From: Alphaproteobacteria bacterium
GTDB taxonomy: Bacteria; Pseudomonadota; Alphaproteobacteria; Ferrovibrionales; Ferrovibrionaceae
Length of the DNA: 64,000 bases
Assembly (NCBI GenBank): GCA_017307375.1
Contig: JAFKFH010000006.1
Span: 434,001-498,000 of the forward strand
Direction of reading: 5' to 3'
Shown: piece after piece, positions 47,728 through 56,138 of the stretch
How positions within the stretch are numbered: position 1 is the first letter of the stretch
Layout: each line of letters begins with the position of its first letter
The notes under the pieces: generated by a model
What the model saw: only the letters and a program-made list of their open reading frames with translations
The model's database searches: none
Told to the model about the DNA's origin: nothing
Position numbers and translations under genes: made by a program

Positions 47728-48490
47728 ACTGCATGGTCGCGGGACCCTTCATGTCGCGCGGGCCGCCCTCGGGCAGGATGCCGAGGCGCCGGGCGACTTC
47801 CTGGTAGGCTTCCGCGACATTGCCGAGATCGCGGCGGAAGCGGTCCTTGTCGAGCTTGTCGTTGGTCTTCATGTCCCAGAGGCGGCAATTGTCCGGGCTG
47901 ATCTCGTCGGCCAGGATGATGCGCATCTCCTCGTTCGCCCAATGGCGGCCGAATTCCAGCTTGAAGTCGACGAGACGGATGCCCACGCCGAGGAACAGTC
48001 CCGACAGGAAGTCGTTGATGCGCAACGCGAGATGCAGGATCTCGTCGACTTCCTGGGTCGAGGCCCAGCCGAAGGCGGTGATATGCTCCTCGGTCACCAT
48101 CGGGTCGTTGAGCTCGTCGTTCTTGTAATAGTACTCGACGATCGAGCGCGGCAGCTGGGTGCCCTCGGCGATGCCCAGCCGGGTCGACAGCGAGCCGGCG
48201 GCGGTGTTGCGTACCACCACCTCGACCGGGATGATCTCGACTTCCTTGATCAGTTGCTCGCGCATGTTCAGCCGGCGCACGAAATGCGTCGGCACCCCGA
48301 TGTCGTTCAGCCGCGACATCAGATATTCGGAAATCCGGTTGTTCAGGACACCCTTGCCGGTGATCACGCCTTTCTTCTGGTTGTTGAAGGCGGTCGCGTC
48401 GTCCTTGAAATACTGCACCAGCGTGCCCGGCTCGGGTCCCTCGAAAAGGACCTTGGCCTTGCCCTCATAGACTTGTCTGCGGCGGGTCAT
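47726..48490 (-). CDS. purC: Phosphoribosylaminoimidazole-succinocarboxamide synthase
   Basis: A 254-residue SAICAR synthetase beginning [16 protein letters not shown], the canonical KAKVL start. It has [29 protein letters not shown] and [11 protein letters not shown] with the conserved ATP and CAIR-site residues. It couples CAIR to aspartate in purine synthesis. It is the first gene of the minus-strand purine cluster. The 262 bases upstream to 48752 hold no gene I can support. Confidence 0.96.
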   Translation of the reverse strand: MTRRRQVYEGKAKVLFEGPEPGTLVQYFKDDATAFNNQKKGVITGKGVLNNRISEYLMSRLNDIGVPTHFVRRLNMREQLIKEVEIIPVEVVVRNTAAGSLSTRLGIAEGTQLPRSIVEYYYKNDELNDPMVTEEHITAFGWASTQEVDEILHLALRINDFLSGLFLGVGIRLVDFKLEFGRHWANEEMRIILADEISPDNCRLWDMKTNDKLDKDRFRRDLGNVAEAYQEVARRLGILPEGGPRDMKGPATMQ

Positions 48491-48752
48491 CGCGCTCTCC
48501 TAAAGGGCGGCACCGCCTCCTGCCCCGCAAGGCGGGCGGAGGTCCGAGCCGGCGCTGCCCAGAATTCCTGTACCGGCCGTCAGTATCGGCCGGATGAAGC
48601 CAAACTTCCCCTGGGAAAGTGGGGCATGTACCGAAAAAGACCGGTGCCGCCGGACCTGTCGCCCAGCCCGGCCGCCGGTCGGTCGGCGCCTATTTAGACC
48701 AATCGTTGCCGCGCTGCAACCATGGGCCCCGCCTGCCGCGCCGCCACAGCCT

Positions 48753-49358
48753 TCACCAGCCGCCTTCGTCGAGCCATTCGCCCAGGACGGGCATCTTTTC
48801 CAACCCGAAGAAAGGCTCCTCTCCCACCAGGAAGAAGGGTGATCCGAACACGCCCGCCGCGATCGAGGCGTCGATCGCGGCCTTCAGCAGATCGGCGGCC
48901 TCGCCGCTGGCGAAGGCCTCGGCCAGGCCAGCGGTATCCAGGTCAGCACGGTCGAGGATCCCGATCACCTGGGCGGGTTCCGAAATATCCTCGGCCCGGT
49001 CCCAATAGGCCGCGAAGATCGCCTGGGCGGCAGGGACGGCGAGGGCCGGCCGCCGTTCGCGCAGCCAGGTGAAGGCGCGCGCGGCGGCAATCGGACGCGA
49101 CGGCGGCGCATCGATCCGCCGCCCGAAGACGATGCCGTGGCGGCGGGCGTAACGATAGGCGTCACGCTGGATATAGGGTCCCTTAAGCGGCACTTCCAGC
49201 AGCGGCCTGCCGCCCTGGACCTTCAGCACGGAAATCCCGAGCAGCATGCTGCGCCAGTCGGCCTCGGCACCGTGGCGGGCGGCGAAGTCCGGCACCGCCA
49301 GGCTGGCCAGGTAGCCGAACGGCGAGATGAAGTCGAAATAGAACGAAAAGCGCTTCAT
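48753..49358 (-). CDS. DsbA-family 2-hydroxychromene-2-carboxylate isomerase-like protein
   Basis: A 201-residue thioredoxin-fold protein of the HCCA isomerase/kappa-GST group: FYFDFISPFGYLASL at the N terminus (Ser in place of the DsbA CxxC), LLGISVLKVQGGRPL, and the C-terminal GVFGSPFFLVGEEPFFG. Family members use glutathione and isomerise aromatic ring-cleavage products, or act more broadly. It begins inside the stop of the next gene (ATGA), so it is translated together with it. There is no naphthalene or aromatic operon nearby. Confidence 0.88.
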   Translation of the reverse strand: MKRFSFYFDFISPFGYLASLAVPDFAARHGAEADWRSMLLGISVLKVQGGRPLLEVPLKGPYIQRDAYRYARRHGIVFGRRIDAPPSRPIAAARAFTWLRERRPALAVPAAQAIFAAYWDRAEDISEPAQVIGILDRADLDTAGLAEAFASGEAADLLKAAIDASIAAGVFGSPFFLVGEEPFFGLEKMPVLGEWLDEGGW

Positions 49359-49690
49359 TCGCCGCAGGGATAGCTTTCGCTCAGCGCCTGGCGGATCACC
49401 GCCAGCTGCGGCTGGTCGAGCTGGTTGTCGTTGTCGCGGGCCCAGTCGAGGAAGACGCGGGCCAGCTGGGGGCCGTCGACCTCGCGGGGGGCGCAGTAGC
49501 TGAGCTCGTCCTTGCCGGCCTGCAGACCGGCATCGTGCTGGGCGACTTCCTCGCGCAGGATGCTCTCGCAGGCGGTCCGGCCCGCCGGATCGTTGCAGGC
49601 CCTGGCGAATTCCCGGCCGGTCGGGGCCGCCTGGGCAGACGATGCGGCGGCCCACACCACGGCCGCGGGCAGCAGCAGGCGCAGGATCAC
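49355..49690 (-). CDS. Rap1a/Tai-like periplasmic protein
   Basis: A 111-residue exported protein with a Sec signal (MILRLLLPAAVVWAAASSAQA). The mature part has the spacing of the Rap1a/Tai family: FARACNDPAGRTACES, SYCAPREVDGPQLARVFLDW and a final YPCGE, with four cysteines likely forming two disulfides. Family members include type VI secretion immunity proteins, but many are found far from any T6SS, as here. It sits between the HCCA-like and CinA-type genes, overlapping both neighbours by 4 bases, so an immunity role is not implied. Confidence 0.72.
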   Translation of the reverse strand: MILRLLLPAAVVWAAASSAQAAPTGREFARACNDPAGRTACESILREEVAQHDAGLQAGKDELSYCAPREVDGPQLARVFLDWARDNDNQLDQPQLAVIRQALSESYPCGE

Positions 49691-50445
49691 GCTGGCGTCT
49701 CGATCGGGGTGATGCCCTGGCGGGCGAGCACGGCGACATAGGCCTCCGCCGCGCGATCGAGCGCGGCCTGGTCGGTCGAGCGCAGCACGATCGACGTGCC
49801 GGGAATGCCGCCGCGGAAGAATGGATAGGACCCGATCTCGACCCCCTCATGGGCATTCTGGATTGCCGCCAGGTCGGCCGCGATCGCCCCCTCGGCCACC
49901 CGGGCGGCCACGGTACGCGACAGCAGCGGCGCCCCGCCGACCAGTTCGTGCCGGATCGATTCGAACATCGCCTGCATGATCGACGGCACCCCGGCCATCA
50001 CGTAAACGTTCTCCAGCCGGAAACCCGGCGCCTTGGAGACCGGATTGTCGATCAGCGCGGCGCCGATGGGGATGCGGGCCATGCGCAGCCGCGCCTCGTT
50101 CAGCATGCCGGGCTCGTAGTGGGCCTCCAGGATCGCACGGGCGCGCGGATCGATGTCGATGCCGACGCCGAAGGCGCGGGCGATCGCGTCGGCGGTGATG
50201 TCGTCATGCGTGGGGCCGATGCCGCCCGAGGTGAAGACGTAGTCGTGCCGGGCCCGCAACTCGTTGACCGTGGCGACGATCACCGCCTCGTCGTCGGGGA
50301 TGAAGCGCGCCTCGGTCAGCCGGACGCCCAGTTCGGTCAGCCGCGTCGCCACGTGATGCATGTTCGAGTCGCGGGTGCGCCCGGACAGGATTTCATTGCC
50401 GATGACGATCATCGCCGCGGTCACGATCTTGCTTTTATCTGTCAT
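49687..50445 (-). CDS. CinA-type / molybdopterin-binding domain protein
   Basis: A 252-residue single MoCF-type domain, matching the N-terminal part of CinA: IVTAAMIVIGNEILSGRTRD, FTSGGIGPTHDDITADAIA (GGIGPT nucleotide-type site), and LENVYVMAGVPSIMQ. It lacks the C-terminal nicotinamide-nucleotide amidase domain. The short-form proteins are annotated as competence/damage-inducible protein A; the role is uncertain but may be pyrophosphatase-like processing of NAD or related nucleotides. It is divergent from map across about 54 bases. Confidence 0.88.
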   Translation of the reverse strand: MTDKSKIVTAAMIVIGNEILSGRTRDSNMHHVATRLTELGVRLTEARFIPDDEAVIVATVNELRARHDYVFTSGGIGPTHDDITADAIARAFGVGIDIDPRARAILEAHYEPGMLNEARLRMARIPIGAALIDNPVSKAPGFRLENVYVMAGVPSIMQAMFESIRHELVGGAPLLSRTVAARVAEGAIAADLAAIQNAHEGVEIGSYPFFRGGIPGTSIVLRSTDQAALDRAAEAYVAVLARQGITPIETPA

Positions 50446-50499
50446 CGGCTGGGTCTATAGCTTCCGGTTGAAGTACCGCCGCGAATAAGGGCGCAAGCC

Positions 50500-51339
50500 A
50501 TGAACTACGTCAATCTTTTCGACAATGCCGAGGACGAGGCGGCCCACCGCAAGACCGGGGCGATCAAGCTGCATGGCCCGGAGGGTTTTGCCGGCATGCG
50601 CAAGGCCGGCCGCCTGGCGGCGGAAACCCTGGACTATCTGACCGAGCATGTCCGCCCCGGCGTCACCACCGGCGAGATCGACCGGCTGGGGGCCGAATTC
50701 ATCGCCGCCCGCGGCGGGGTCTCGGCCCCGCTGGGCTATCGCGGCTTTCCCAAGTCGCTGTGCACGTCGGTCAACCATGTGGTGTGCCACGGCATTCCCG
50801 GCGACAAGCGGCTGGAGGAGGGCGACCTCCTCAACATCGACGTCACCCCGCTGCTCGACGGCTGGCACGGCGATTCCAGCCGGATGTATTTCGTCGGCAA
50901 GGTCGGGATCAAGGCCCGCCGGCTGTCGGAAGTGACCTACGAGGCGATGATGCGCGGCATCGAGGTGGTGCGGCCGGGCGCCACCACCGGCGACATCGGC
51001 TGGGCGATCCAGTCCTTCGCCGAGAAGGAGCGCTATTCGGTCGTGCGCGATTTCTGCGGCCACGGCCTCGGCCGGGTGTTCCATGACGCCCCGAACATCC
51101 TGCACTATGGCGAGCCGGGCACGGGCGTCGAGCTCAAGGCCGGCATGTTCTTCACCATCGAGCCGATGATCAACGCCGGAAAGTACCAGGTGAAGCTGCT
51201 GTCCGACGGCTGGACCGCGGTGACCAAGGACCGCTCGCTGTCGGCGCAGTTCGAGCATTCGGTCGCGGTGACCGAGACCGGGTATGAGATCTTCACGACA
51301 TCGCTGGCGGGCCTGCACCAGCCGCCCTACGGCGGGTAG
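50500..51339 (+). CDS. map: Methionine aminopeptidase, type I
   Basis: A 279-residue type I enzyme. The five metal ligands are all in place: NIDVTPLLDGWHGDSSRMYF has the two Asp, FCGHGLGRVFHD the His, FTIEPMIN the first Glu, and SAQFEHSVAVTETG the second. CTSVNHVVCHGIPG gives the substrate-pocket His. It removes the starting Met from nascent proteins. The length is normal for an alphaproteobacterial Map with a short N-terminal extension (MNYVNLFDNAEDEAAHRK). Confidence 0.96.
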   Translation: MNYVNLFDNAEDEAAHRKTGAIKLHGPEGFAGMRKAGRLAAETLDYLTEHVRPGVTTGEIDRLGAEFIAARGGVSAPLGYRGFPKSLCTSVNHVVCHGIPGDKRLEEGDLLNIDVTPLLDGWHGDSSRMYFVGKVGIKARRLSEVTYEAMMRGIEVVRPGATTGDIGWAIQSFAEKERYSVVRDFCGHGLGRVFHDAPNILHYGEPGTGVELKAGMFFTIEPMINAGKYQVKLLSDGWTAVTKDRSLSAQFEHSVAVTETGYEIFTTSLAGLHQPPYGG

Positions 51340-51371
51340 GTCGGGGCGCGACCGTCCGCCGGATCCAGATC

Positions 51372-52115
51372 ATGACGGATGATCGGGCCGCCCGACCTGG
51401 TCACGATTTTTCCGCGACGCCCCTGGCGAAATGGGTCCAGCCACAGCATCTGGCGGCCGGGGCCGTCGCTGCGCTCAGAAGGCAATTCGACAGCCGGCCC
51501 GAGCGCCTGATCCACGTCGACGAGTTCCTGCTTTCCCATCACGTCGACGCCATTCGCCAGGTATTGCTTGGCGATGGCGTGGTCGAGCCGGCCTACAAGG
51601 TCGCCGCGCGGCCCGGACAAGCCAGATGGATCGGACGGGAAGAGTTCGACCACACGCCCGATGGCGAGCGCGTCATCGCCGAATTCATCTACCGGCATCC
51701 CCGGCCAGGCCGGGAACTGGCCGCAAGCATCTTGACCGACGTGATGTTCCGCCGCGAATTGCAGGGCGATAGCTTCATGGGCTGGCTTGCGGCCGCGACC
51801 GGCAGGCCGATCCGGCGATGCGGCACCATCAATCTCAAGCTGCTCGACCACTCGAGCATGTTGCGCTGGCATTCCGACAGGAACGCGGGCCGCTTGTTGT
51901 GCATGGTCTTCTATGTCCATGCGACATGGCCGGAGGCGTTCGGGGGGCGCTTCCTGATGCAAAGGCTCGATGGCGGCGTGGAGGCGGTCGCGCCGCTCTG
52001 CAATCGCCTCGTCCTGTTCGATCCTCAGGTGGAGGTCAGGCATGCCGTCGAAGACATTGCCGCTGCCGCCGGTACTCACGGTCGGATGAACTACTCGGTG
52101 TGGTATTATGACTGA
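51372..52115 (+). CDS. 2OG-Fe(II) oxygenase family protein
   Basis: A 247-residue jelly-roll oxygenase candidate. An HxD iron triad is seen in LRWHSDRNAGRL, with the distal His and Arg expected in DPQVEVRHAVED. The region VFYVHATWPEAFGGRFLMQ fits the strand after the first motif. Such enzymes hydroxylate proteins, lipids or small molecules using 2-oxoglutarate. The gene ends overlapping the start of phoD by 8 bases, so the two are expressed together. Its substrate is unknown. Confidence 0.75.
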   Translation: MTDDRAARPGHDFSATPLAKWVQPQHLAAGAVAALRRQFDSRPERLIHVDEFLLSHHVDAIRQVLLGDGVVEPAYKVAARPGQARWIGREEFDHTPDGERVIAEFIYRHPRPGRELAASILTDVMFRRELQGDSFMGWLAAATGRPIRRCGTINLKLLDHSSMLRWHSDRNAGRLLCMVFYVHATWPEAFGGRFLMQRLDGGVEAVAPLCNRLVLFDPQVEVRHAVEDIAAAAGTHGRMNYSVWYYD

Positions 52116-53655
52116 GCCGGGCAGAAACGGCAGGACGACCCGGCGCCGGCTTCTGGCGGTGGCGGGCATCGGCCTTCCAGCGCTGGCCCTGTCGGGCTGC
52201 GCGGGTATGGGCGGTCTCGGTGGCCGTGATCCCTTCACCCTGGGCGTCGCTTCCGGCGAGCCGGGCGGCGACGGCTTCGTCATCTGGACGCGGCTGGCGC
52301 CCGACGGCACCGCGCTTGCCGATCCCGTCGCGGTCGACTGGGTGGTGGCCGAGGACGAGCGGCTGACCCGGATCGCCGCGCAGGGGCGGTTCACCGCCAC
52401 CGCGGACGACGCCCACAGCGTGCATGTCGAGGTGCGCAGCCTGCTGCCCGATCGCTGGTACTGGTATCGCTTCACCGCGGCCGGGGCGGCCAGCCCGGTG
52501 GGCCGGGCACGGACCATGCCGGTGCCCGGCGTGGCGATGCAGCGGCTGAGCCTGGCGCTGGCTTCCTGCCACCGCTGGGAACAGGGCTACTACGCCGCAT
52601 GGCGCGACGTGGCGGCATCCGGCGATGACCTCGTGCTGTTTACCGGCGACTACATCTACGAACGGACCGCCCAGCGCGGCGTGGTCCGTCAGACCACGCT
52701 GACCGAGGCGGTCGACCTTGCCGGCTACCGGGCGCGCTATGCGCTCTACAAACGCGACCCGCAGCTGCAGGCCGCGCACGCCGCCTGTCCCTGGATCGTC
52801 ACCTGGGACGATCACGAAGTTTCCAACGACTATGCCGGCAATGTCTCGGAAACCCGTGCCGATCCGGACCGATTCCGCGCCCGGCGGGCGGCCGCCTATC
52901 GGGCCTTCTGGGAACATATGCCGCTATCGCCGTTCCGCAGGCCGGTCGGCGCCGACATGTCGCTCTACCGCGCCTTCGCCTTCGGTGATCTCGTCGCGCT
53001 CCAGGTCCTGGACGATCGCCAGTATCGCGATCCTCAGCCCTGTCCCAGACCGGGCCGCGCCGGCTCGCGCGTCGTCGCCGCGGCAGACTGCGGCGAGCTC
53101 GGCGATCCGGCGCGCACGATGCTGGGGCCATCGCAGGAAGCCTGGCTGGCGGCGCAACTGCGCCGGTCGACGACACGCTGGAACCTCGTCACCCAGCAGA
53201 CGCTGGTCAGCCCTTTCAACCGCGGCACGGCGGCCGCGCCACGCTGGTGGACCGACGGCTGGGACGGCTATCCCGCCGCGCGCGACCGGATGCTGGCCGA
53301 CATCGCCGCCAGCGGCGCCGCCAACCCGCTGATCCTCGGCGGCGACATGCATGCGTTCTTCGTCGCCGACGTCGCCCGCAGGCCGGGTGGCCCGCTCGTC
53401 GCCACCGAAGTGGTGGGTGGCTCGATCTCGTCGCTCGGCGAGCCGATGTCGGCCTGGGCACCGCATCTGCCGGCCAATCCGCATCTGCGTTTCGTCGAGC
53501 CCGAGCGTCGCGGCTATGCCCGCATCGTGCTGACGCGCGCCGGTGCCGACATCACCCTGCGCAGCGTCGCCGACATCGCCAATCCGGCCAGTGCGGTGAC
53601 CGATCTCGCCCGTTTCCGCGTCGAGGCCGGCCGGGCGGGCGTGCTCGTCGCCTGA
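52108..53655 (+). CDS. Alkaline phosphatase D (PhoD) family protein
   Basis: A 515-residue exported phosphatase. It starts with a Tat-type, lipobox-containing signal (TRRRLLAVAGIGLPALALS, then GCAG). The catalytic core has LFTGDYIYER, TWDDHEVSNDYAGN (calcium-site Asp/His/Asn), and ILGGDMHAFFVAD, all diagnostic for PhoD metallophosphodiesterases. These release phosphate from phosphodiesters outside the cytoplasm and are usually induced by phosphate limitation. No Pho box is visible. It overlaps the upstream 2OG oxygenase gene by 8 bases. Confidence 0.92.
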   Translation: MTEPGRNGRTTRRRLLAVAGIGLPALALSGCAGMGGLGGRDPFTLGVASGEPGGDGFVIWTRLAPDGTALADPVAVDWVVAEDERLTRIAAQGRFTATADDAHSVHVEVRSLLPDRWYWYRFTAAGAASPVGRARTMPVPGVAMQRLSLALASCHRWEQGYYAAWRDVAASGDDLVLFTGDYIYERTAQRGVVRQTTLTEAVDLAGYRARYALYKRDPQLQAAHAACPWIVTWDDHEVSNDYAGNVSETRADPDRFRARRAAAYRAFWEHMPLSPFRRPVGADMSLYRAFAFGDLVALQVLDDRQYRDPQPCPRPGRAGSRVVAAADCGELGDPARTMLGPSQEAWLAAQLRRSTTRWNLVTQQTLVSPFNRGTAAAPRWWTDGWDGYPAARDRMLADIAASGAANPLILGGDMHAFFVADVARRPGGPLVATEVVGGSISSLGEPMSAWAPHLPANPHLRFVEPERRGYARIVLTRAGADITLRSVADIANPASAVTDLARFRVEAGRAGVLVA

Positions 53656-53752
53656 CAACGATCGGCTCGGCCGATACCGCTATCGTCTTCTTCCGTTTCC
53701 GTCGGCCGCCGCCGCCTGCCAATCCTGGCTGCCGATTCAACGGAGGAAGACA

Positions 53753-54463
53753 ATGACATCCAGCATCCTGATCGTCGGCGGCAGTTCGGGCATGGGCCGG
53801 GCACTGGCGCAAGCCTGTCTCGCCGCCGGTGCCGAGGTCACCGCCGTCGGCCGCGACCGGGCCCGGCTCACGCGTGCAGGCAACGACCTGCCTGGGCTCA
53901 CGACGGTGGTCGCCGACATCACGCGTGAAGACGAGGTCGCGGCCCTGTTCCGGGGCATCGGCGGTCTCGACCATATCGTCTGTACCGCCGCCGATATCGA
54001 TGGCGCCTACCGCCTGCTGCCCGACCTCGATATCGCTGCGGCCCAGCGCGCGGTCGCGTCGAAATTCCTGGGGCCGCTGATGCTCGCCAAATACGGTGCG
54101 CCGGTGCTGCGCGCCGGCGGTTCGATCACCTTCACGTCCGGCATTGCCGCCTATCGGCCGGCGGCGCGCGGCGCGGTGGTGGCGGCGATCAACGCCGCGC
54201 TCGAGGGGCTGGTCCGGGCGCTGGCCGTCGAACTGGCGCCGATCCGCGTCAACGCGGTCTCGCCGGGCTGGGTGGACACGCCGATCTGGCGCTTCGTCGC
54301 CGGCGACGCCCGGGACGAGATGCTGGCCGCCATGGCCTGCCGCCTCCCGGTCGGGCGGGTGGGAAGGCCGGAAGATATCGCCGACGCGATTTCCTTCCTG
54401 ATGGGCAATGGCTTCACGACCGGGGAAGTCCTGCATGTCGAGGGTGGTCACCGGCTGATCTGA
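53753..54463 (+). CDS. Classical short-chain dehydrogenase/reductase
   Basis: A 236-residue SDR. The cofactor motif is SILIVGGSSGMGRAL (GxxxGMG), but the usual catalytic Tyr-X3-Lys is not intact: the region FTSGIAAYRPAARGAVVAA has the Ser and a Tyr, followed by RPAAR rather than xxxK. The late segment FTTGEVLHVEGGHRL is typical of the family. So it could be a non-canonical or inactive SDR. It is convergent with the LysR gene, overlapping it by 16 bases. Confidence 0.85.
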   Translation: MTSSILIVGGSSGMGRALAQACLAAGAEVTAVGRDRARLTRAGNDLPGLTTVVADITREDEVAALFRGIGGLDHIVCTAADIDGAYRLLPDLDIAAAQRAVASKFLGPLMLAKYGAPVLRAGGSITFTSGIAAYRPAARGAVVAAINAALEGLVRALAVELAPIRVNAVSPGWVDTPIWRFVAGDARDEMLAAMACRLPVGRVGRPEDIADAISFLMGNGFTTGEVLHVEGGHRLI

Positions 54464-55314
54464 CCGGCGGCATCGAGCAATGCCTTAAGCGCCGCCGGCT
54501 GGACGCGCCGGCGGCGCCAGAGCATGGACAGCGACACGGCACCGACCCGTCCGGGCCAAGGGGCCGCCCGGACCTCGCCGCGCTCGATCGCCCCGGCGAC
54601 GCCCAGGCGCGGCACCAGACCGATCCCGGTGCCGCCGGTCACCAGCGCTGCGATCAGGCTGATCGAGCCGACTTCCGCGGCGGGCTTCGGGGCGTCGAGG
54701 CCGGCATCGGCAAAGGCCTTGTCGAACAGATGACGATAGGCGCAGCCCCGCTCGGTCGCGACGAAGTCGGCCCCGGCCAGTGCCGCGAGGTCGCGGGGAG
54801 CGGTCCGGTCCGGCGCGGTGATCAGCACCAGCGGTTCGTCCCCCAGGCGTCTCATGGCAAAGCGCTCGTCGGCCTGGCCGGTATCGAAGCAGACGGCGAT
54901 GTCGATCTCGCCCTGACCGAGCTGTTCCAGCAACGTGCCGCTGCCTGCGATCCGGACCTCGATCTCGATGCCGGGATGGCTGGCGCGGAAGCCGGCGAGC
55001 CATGGTCCCATGCGCGCAGCGGCGATTGTTTCCAGCGTTCCGACGACAAGCCGGCCAGGCTGAGCCCGGATCGCCGCGCGTGCCACATCGGCCAGATCCA
55101 GCATCTCGCGGGCATATGGCACCAATGTCTCGCCTGCGGGCGTCAGGACGAGGCCGGCGCGCGTCCGCTGGAACAAGGCCGCGCCAAGCTCGGCCTCCAG
55201 CGTCTGCAACTGGTCGCTGACGCTCGATTGCGCCAGATGCACCTCGGCCGCGGCCCGCGTGACGTTGCCGTGCCGGGCAATTGCAAGAAAGGTTCTGAGC
55301 AGGCGGGGATGCAT
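54448..55314 (-). CDS. LysR-family transcriptional regulator
   Basis: A 288-residue LysR regulator. The helix-turn-helix is FLAIARHGNVTRAAAEVHLA with SVSDQLQTLEAELGA, and the effector domain covers about residues 90-285. It is convergent with the SDR gene and divergent from radC across a gap of about 80 bases. Its target cannot be deduced; the radC side is interrupted by the island. Confidence 0.92.
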   Translation of the reverse strand: MHPRLLRTFLAIARHGNVTRAAAEVHLAQSSVSDQLQTLEAELGAALFQRTRAGLVLTPAGETLVPYAREMLDLADVARAAIRAQPGRLVVGTLETIAAARMGPWLAGFRASHPGIEIEVRIAGSGTLLEQLGQGEIDIAVCFDTGQADERFAMRRLGDEPLVLITAPDRTAPRDLAALAGADFVATERGCAYRHLFDKAFADAGLDAPKPAAEVGSISLIAALVTGGTGIGLVPRLGVAGAIERGEVRAAPWPGRVGAVSLSMLWRRRRVQPAALKALLDAAGQISR

Positions 55315-55397
55315 GGGCGCAGTTTCGGACGAAACGCGACCGCGGTCGAGACCCGTCCCGCTTGCCGGCCGTGCCGCCCCTCGCTACCTTCGCCGGT

Positions 55398-55961
55398 GTG
55401 AGCGCCGATGCATCGCCCCCATCGCCCGACTATCTCGGCCACCGCCAGCGGCTGCGGCAGCGCTTCCTCGCCGGCGAGGGCGCGGGCATGCCGGATTATG
55501 AGATTCTCGAACTGATCCTGACCGGCGCCAACCCGCGTGGCGACGTCAAGCCGCTGGCCAAGGAATTGCTGCGGCGCTTCGGCACGCTCGGTGCGGTGCT
55601 CTCGGCCAGCCCCGAGCGGCTGGCCGAGGTCAAGGGGTGCGGCGAGGCGGCGGTGGCCTTGCTGAAGGCGACGCGCGAGGCCGGGCTGCGCCTGCTGCGC
55701 GGCGAACTCGGCGACCGCCCGGTGATCGGCCATTGGCAGGCGCTGATCGACTATTGCCGCGCCCGGCTGCGGCACGAGACCAACGAACAGTTCCGGCTGA
55801 TCTTCCTCGACGTCAAGAACCAGGTGCTGGCCGACGAGCAGCAGAGCCGCGGCACGATCGACCATACCCCGGTCTATCCGCGCGAGGTCGCGCGGCGCGC
55901 GCTGGAACTCGGCGCGGCAGCCATCATCATGGTGCACAACCATCCCACTCTGGCTTTCTAG
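55398..55961 (+). pseudogene. radC: RadC truncated by island insertion
   Basis: The frame encodes an N-terminal UPF0758/RadC helix-hairpin-helix and MPN part: LGHRQRLRQRFLAGEG, YEILELILTGANPR, FLDVKNQVLADEQQSRGTID and YPREVARRALELGAAAIIMV. It ends HNHPTLAF and a stop, just after the first half of the JAMM metal motif (normally HNHPSGDP with a later Ser and Asp). About 45 C-terminal residues and two metal-site ligands are missing, so the product should be inactive as a metalloprotein. The start is uncertain (GTG at 55398, or further upstream). The break lies immediately before a tyrosine recombinase gene and marks the left end of the island. Confidence 0.85.
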
Positions 55962-56039
55962 ATCACGCTCGATCACGTTCGTTCCTATTGAATCACTTGG
56001 ATTTTCTGGCTTGTCGTAGAGCCGGACGCTGGGCATATT

Positions 56040-56092
56040 GGGGTCGGTTTCGAGGGGGATCAGTCGCCCTCGTGACCCCAGTCGCCGACCCC
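56040..56092. repeat. Nested inverted repeats upstream of integrase
   Basis: An outer GGGGTCGG / CCGACCCC pair (56040-56047 and 56085-56092) encloses an inner CGAGGG / CCCTCG pair (56051-56056 and 56067-56072). It lies between the radC break and the integrase start. It could be an arm-type recombinase site, an operator, or part of a transcript leader. The 177-base gap also has a short direct repeat, GATCACGCTC then GATCACGTTC, next to the radC stop. Confidence 0.45.
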
Positions 56093-56138
56093 TGCTACCC
56101 GGCTGGCGACCCCACTTGAGAGCCAATGGGAGAGCCCA

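Noticed and set aside
49355-49690. A type VI secretion immunity gene
   Set aside because: No effector, Hcp, VgrG or other secretion gene is in the window, so the family name alone is not enough.
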